A stretch of 64,000 nucleotides of DNA from Mesorhizobium sp. B2-4-3 (GTDB lineage Bacteria > Pseudomonadota > Alphaproteobacteria > Rhizobiales > Rhizobiaceae). Below, piece by piece: positions 60,488 to 64,000 of the stretch (position 1 is the stretch's first letter; every line of letters begins with the position of its first letter). The position numbers and the translations under genes are program-made. Where the stretch lies: positions 1 through 64,000 of the forward strand of contig NZ_VFVL01000022.1 of assembly GCF_006442815.1 (NCBI RefSeq), read 5' to 3'. The notes beneath the pieces were generated by a model. The model searched no databases. It was given only the letters and a program-made list of their open reading frames with translations, and had not been told where the DNA came from.

Positions 60488-61645
60488 ATGCAGGAACACG
60501 ACATGTCCTGGGTGCGCACCGAGATGGCGCTGGCGCAGCCGGCGCCGGCTGCGGAACGCGGCGCCTACGCCTGGGTGCGCAAGAACCTGATCGGGTCGGT
60601 CGGCGACATCATCCTCACCGTGCTCGGCATCGCCATTGTGCTGTGGGTCGTGCCGCAGGTCATCAACTGGGCCTTCATCAATGCCGTGTGGACCGGGCCG
60701 GACCGCGCGGTGTGCGCCACCGCCGCGCAAGGCGGCATCCAGCCCGAGGGTTGGACGGGCGCCTGCTGGGCCTTCGTCAACGCCAAGTTCGGCCAGTTCA
60801 TGTTCGGCCGCTATCCGATCGAGGAACGCTGGCGGCCGATCCTGGTCGCCATCCTGTTCGTGGCGCTCTTGGTGCCGATGCTTATCCCGCGCGTGCCGCG
60901 CAAGGGGTTGAACGCCATCCTGCTCTTCGTGGCGTTGCCGATCGTCGCCTTCTTCCTGCTGGTCGGCGGCATTTTCGGCCTGCCGCTCGTCGAGACGCCA
61001 CTGTGGGGTGGGCTGCTGGTCACGCTAAGCCTATCCTTCGTCGGCATTGCCGTGTCGCTGCCTTTGGGCATCGTGTTGGCGCTCGGCCGCCGCTCCAAGA
61101 TGCCAATCATCAAGATGCTGTGCGTGATCTTCATCGAGGCGGTGCGCGGCATTCCGCTGATCACGGTGCTGTTCTTCGCCAGCGTCATGCTGCCGCTGTT
61201 CCTGCCGGAGGGCGTCAGTTTCGACAAATATCTGCGGGCGCTGATCGGTGTCTCGCTGTTTGCCGCCGCCTATATGGCGGAAGTGGTGCGCGGCGGTCTT
61301 CAAGCGATCCCGAAGGGGCAATATGAAGGCGCCGACTCGCTCGGCCTCGGCTACTGGCAGAAGATGAGCCTGATCGTCCTGCCGCAGGCGCTGAAGCTGG
61401 TCATTCCAGGCATCGTCAACACCTTCATCGGCATGTTCAAGGACACCACCCTGGTGCTGATCATCTCGATGTTCGACCTGCTGGGCGTGGTGAAGCAGAA
61501 CTTCGCCGACCCCAACTGGGCCTCGCCGCAGACCCCGAAATCCGGCCTGATCTTCGCCGCCTTCATCTTCTGGCTGTTCTGCTTCGGCATGTCGCGCTAT
61601 TCAATGTACACTGAACGCCGGCTCGACACCGGCTACAAACGATAA
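60488..61645 (+). CDS. aapM: general L-amino acid ABC transporter permease
   Basis: 385 aa starting 5 bp after aapQ (alternative ATG at 60503). EAA-type loop YEGADSLGLGYWQKMSLIVLPQAL near 279; IEAVRGIPLITVLFFAS matches the polar amino-acid permease family. Long N-terminal extension typical of AapM. Confidence 0.93.
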   Translation: MQEHDMSWVRTEMALAQPAPAAERGAYAWVRKNLIGSVGDIILTVLGIAIVLWVVPQVINWAFINAVWTGPDRAVCATAAQGGIQPEGWTGACWAFVNAKFGQFMFGRYPIEERWRPILVAILFVALLVPMLIPRVPRKGLNAILLFVALPIVAFFLLVGGIFGLPLVETPLWGGLLVTLSLSFVGIAVSLPLGIVLALGRRSKMPIIKMLCVIFIEAVRGIPLITVLFFASVMLPLFLPEGVSFDKYLRALIGVSLFAAAYMAEVVRGGLQAIPKGQYEGADSLGLGYWQKMSLIVLPQALKLVIPGIVNTFIGMFKDTTLVLIISMFDLLGVVKQNFADPNWASPQTPKSGLIFAAFIFWLFCFGMSRYSMYTERRLDTGYKR

Positions 61646-61659
61646 AAAGGGAACAGCTT

Positions 61660-62463
61660 ATGGCCACCGAAAACGCCGTCAGCGCGGAAGAGATCAAGGT
61701 CAACGCCGCCAAGATGCACATCTCCACCACCGATGTCGCCATCGACATCGTCGGCATGCACAAATGGTATGGCGAGTTCCATGTGCTGAAGGACATCAAT
61801 CTCAAGGTGATGCGCGGCGAGCGCATCGTCATTTGCGGTCCGTCCGGCTCCGGCAAGTCGACCATGATCCGCTGCATCAACCGGCTGGAAGAGCACCAGA
61901 AGGGCAAGATCATCGTCGACGGCAAGGAGCTCACCAACGATCTGAAGAAGATCGACGAGGTGCGCCGCGAGGTCGGCATGGTGTTCCAGCACTTCAACCT
62001 GTTCCCGCATCTCACCATCCTGGAGAACTGCACGCTGGCGCCGATCTGGGTGCGCAAGATGCCGAAGAAGCAGGCCGAGGAGATCGCCATGCATTTCCTC
62101 AAGCGCGTCAAGATCCCGGAGCAGGCCAACAAATATCCGGGCCAGCTCTCGGGCGGTCAGCAGCAGCGCGTGGCGATCGCGCGCTCGCTGTGCATGAACC
62201 CGCGCATCATGCTCTTCGACGAGCCGACCTCGGCGCTCGATCCGGAGATGATCAAGGAAGTGCTGGAGACGATGGTGGGGCTGGCGGAAGAGGGCATGAC
62301 GATGCTGTGCGTCACCCACGAGATGGGCTTTGCCCGCAAGGTCGCCAATCGCGTGATCTTCATGGATCAGGGCCAGATCGTCGAGCAGAACACGCCGGCC
62401 GAGTTCTTCGACCATCCGCGCCATGAGCGCACGAAGCTGTTCCTGTCGCAGATACTGCACTGA
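61660..62463 (+). CDS. aapP: general L-amino acid ABC transporter ATP-binding protein
   Basis: 267 aa, AAAGGG upstream. Walker A CGPSGSGKST near 65, Q-loop MVFQHFNLFPH, signature LSGGQQQRVAIARSL near 162, Walker B IMLFDEPTSALDPE near 184, switch His in CVTHEMGF. Powers AapQM. Confidence 0.95.
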   Translation: MATENAVSAEEIKVNAAKMHISTTDVAIDIVGMHKWYGEFHVLKDINLKVMRGERIVICGPSGSGKSTMIRCINRLEEHQKGKIIVDGKELTNDLKKIDEVRREVGMVFQHFNLFPHLTILENCTLAPIWVRKMPKKQAEEIAMHFLKRVKIPEQANKYPGQLSGGQQQRVAIARSLCMNPRIMLFDEPTSALDPEMIKEVLETMVGLAEEGMTMLCVTHEMGFARKVANRVIFMDQGQIVEQNTPAEFFDHPRHERTKLFLSQILH

Positions 62464-62511
62464 GGCGGAGCCGTAACAGGCTGCTCGGAGGTTGCTCGAA
62501 CCACCCCTCGG

Positions 62512-62673
62512 CTTCGTCATTCTAGGGCGGAGCAAGGAGCGAAGCGACGCGGCGCAGACCCTAGAATCCATGCCGTGACATCGAGGTGTTGCTGCGGTTC
62601 AGAATTTTGCACCGTCGCGCCCTACGGCAGGGGTCACGGCATGGATCCTCGGGTCAATCCCGAGGATGACGAA
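62512..62673. repeat. family C intergenic repeat (copy 3, opposite orientation)
   Basis: CGTCATTCTAGGGCGGAGC ... CAGACCCTAGAATCC ... GGTCACGGCATGGATCCTCGGG ... CCCGAGGATGACGAAG, the reverse of the two phage-region copies; shows the family is host-wide. Confidence 0.75.
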
Positions 62674-62735
62674 GTCACGAACGGCTTCGGCCAATCTCGA
62701 AAGCTGCGACAAATGCGGCCGACTTACCGCGCCTG

Positions 62736-63401
62736 ATGCGAAAATTCCTGCGATATTTGGCAATGCTCGTCGCAGCGGTGGTGCTTGCCGCCGCGCTCGG
62801 CACGCTGGTGCCGCGCCCGCTCTGGCCAGCCGCCGCTGAAGGCGAGGGGACGCGGCACATATTGGTGCTGAGGAACCCGATCCACACCGACATCGCCGTG
62901 CCCCTCGATGATGGCGTGCGCCGGCGCTTTGCCTTTCTCGCCGATGCCGGCCTGCCGATCGAGGCTCCGGAGGCGCGCTACATCGTCTTCGGCTGGGGTG
63001 GCCGCGCTTTCTATCTGGAGACGCCGACATGGTCGCAGTTGAAGCCCGTGCCGGTGCTGAAGGCGCTGACGCTCGACGTCTCGGTGATGCATGTCGATGT
63101 CGCCGGCGCGATCAAGGAGCCGCATACCGCCGTCGCCGGCTTCGACATCGACGAAGCGCATTTTGCGGCGCTGCTCGACCATATCGCGGCGAGTTTTCGG
63201 CAGGGGCCGGATGGCCCGATGATGATCGAGAATGCTGGGTATTCGACCTACGACCGCTTCTATGAGGCCAACGGCCATTTCAACGCCCTGGTCGGCTGCA
63301 ACACCTGGACCGCTGCGGCACTGCGCACTGCCGGCATCCGGACAGGTTGGTGGAACCCGCTGCCGGTATCGCTGGGCTGGTCGTTGCGGTTATTCAATTG
63401 A
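62736..63401 (+). CDS. DUF2459 (TIGR02117-type) protein
   Basis: 221 aa with an N-terminal membrane anchor (LAMLVAAVVLAAALG). LRNPIHTDIAVPLDD, IVFGWGGRAFYLETPTW and NALVGCNTWTAAALRTAGI are typical of this family of unknown function (conserved H, C and W suggest hydrolase-like chemistry). Periplasm-facing. Confidence 0.8.
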   Translation: MRKFLRYLAMLVAAVVLAAALGTLVPRPLWPAAAEGEGTRHILVLRNPIHTDIAVPLDDGVRRRFAFLADAGLPIEAPEARYIVFGWGGRAFYLETPTWSQLKPVPVLKALTLDVSVMHVDVAGAIKEPHTAVAGFDIDEAHFAALLDHIAASFRQGPDGPMMIENAGYSTYDRFYEANGHFNALVGCNTWTAAALRTAGIRTGWWNPLPVSLGWSLRLFN

Positions 63402-63426
63402 GGGTGGCGCGAGGTCGCAAACGTCG

Positions 63427-63601
63427 TGTTCCTTCGCGCCCCCCTCTGTCCTGCCGGACATCTCTCCACGAGGGGGGAGATTGGCGGTTTCGCCGTCGGC
63501 GCTTCTCCTGCGACGTTGGAGGTTGGCGAAAGCCGCCGTGACATCTGATCTCCCCCAAGTGGGGTAGATATCCGGCAGGACAGAGGGGGGCGCTGTCCCG
63601 C
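63427..63601. repeat. family A palindromic repeat, inverted pair (unit 8)
   Basis: Inverted copy 63436-63482, direct copy 63549-63598. A host-region example between two convergent genes. Confidence 0.8.
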
Positions 63602-63629
63602 CGCCTATCTTGCTTTCGCACAATCAAGC

Positions 63630-64000
63630 TTACCTCCTGACAACCTTCCGCTCCTCCCAGCCATACAGCCAGTCCAAGTCCGCGGCGAGCTTCTCCGCCG
63701 GCCGCGTCGCCAGCACCAGGTTGCGGGCGATCGCCACCGGTCCCTTGGCATGCCAGGCGAGGCGATTGAGCGCGCCGCGTTTCAGCACCTTTTCGACGCG
63801 CGGCCGTCTGAGATTCTCCCAAACCGTCAGGCTCTGCCTTGGATCGCCGGGAAAATCGGCGATCAGATTGGCGAGCATCGAGGCGTCCTCGATCCCCATC
63901 GCCGCGCCCTGGGCCGCGAACGGCGTCATGGCATGCGCGGCGTCGCCGATCAGCGCGATGCCGTCCGGCATCGTCCAGCGGCGCTGCTCGACCGTGTGGA
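63630..64000 (-). CDS. FAD-dependent monooxygenase (C-terminal part, cut by window edge)
   Basis: About 123 codons of the C-terminus; the reading frame continues past base 64000. GIALIGDAAHAMTPFAAQGAAMGIEDAS is the FAD-binding GD motif of UbiH/salicylate hydroxylase-type aromatic hydroxylases. The end (YGWEERKVVRR) is complete. The substrate cannot be told from this piece. Confidence 0.85.
   Translation of the reverse strand, partial: HTVEQRRWTMPDGIALIGDAAHAMTPFAAQGAAMGIEDASMLANLIADFPGDPRQSLTVWENLRRPRVEKVLKRGALNRLAWHAKGPVAIARNLVLATRPAEKLAADLDWLYGWEERKVVRR

Noticed and set aside
58151..60519. Long minus-strand ORFs opposite aapJ and aapQ
   Set aside because: The plus-strand frames carry complete ABC-transporter motifs; the antisense frames show none.

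Overview
The window looks like chromosome from a Mesorhizobium-type alphaproteobacterium (Hyphomicrobiales/Phyllobacteriaceae). The grounds are high GC, an Aap-type general amino-acid ABC operon, rhizobial small hypotheticals, a DUF3309 protein, and many copies of short palindromic intergenic repeats of the rhizobial kind. No 16S rRNA, tRNA or species marker is present, so the genus is an inference.

Layout. 1-5 kb is host DNA: a Gly/Asn-repeat surface protein cut by the left edge, an Lrp/AsnC regulator divergent from a tryptophan 2,3-dioxygenase superfamily enzyme, DoxX, and small membrane or secreted proteins. About 5.4-42.3 kb is a podovirus-like (T7-type architecture) structural region in canonical order: small terminase candidate, large terminase, gp13-like protein, portal, Bbp19-like protein, scaffold, major capsid protein, tail tubular A and B, gp14-like internal virion protein, ejection-type protein, tail fibre, LamG protein, GH108 endolysin, holin- and spanin-like genes. 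I find no integrase, repressor, replication gene or phage RNA polymerase, so this is a remnant or domesticated prophage. 42.3-64 kb is host DNA again: msrA, a PAS protein, a CHASE3 hybrid histidine kinase, an anion permease, TetR with enoyl-CoA hydratase, an HPP-CBS protein, an alpha/beta hydrolase, a CGNR regulator, a cupredoxin/DUF4142 pair, an ECF sigma factor, metC, aapJQMP, a DUF2459 protein and an FAD monooxygenase cut by the right edge.

The most interesting feature is inside the phage region. One large protein family starting MVHIIPLF occurs three times (10219, 19616, 34076), plus a fragment near 13.1 kb. The copies share the N-terminal body and end in unrelated C-terminal domains. Copy 1 ends in a His-His nuclease-like domain followed by an overlapping small gene. 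Copy 2 ends in an HNH-type domain followed by a SUKH (SMI1/KNR4) immunity gene and a 63-aa protein resembling the HNH domain without its key histidines. Copy 3, in the expected place for a podoviral ejection protein after the gp14-like gene, ends in a third domain broken by two single-base frameshifts and has no neighbouring immunity gene. The small gene after copy 1 is duplicated about 2 kb downstream with gene fragments between. This is the layout of a polymorphic toxin/immunity system built on a phage virion (probably ejection) protein.

Two further points. The large terminase is split into ATPase and nuclease ORFs by a 2.1-kb insert carrying a lipoprotein and a bestrophin-like channel. Inverted pairs of a ~55-bp palindromic repeat sit at nearly every junction between modules of the phage region, suggesting how cargo was inserted and shuffled.
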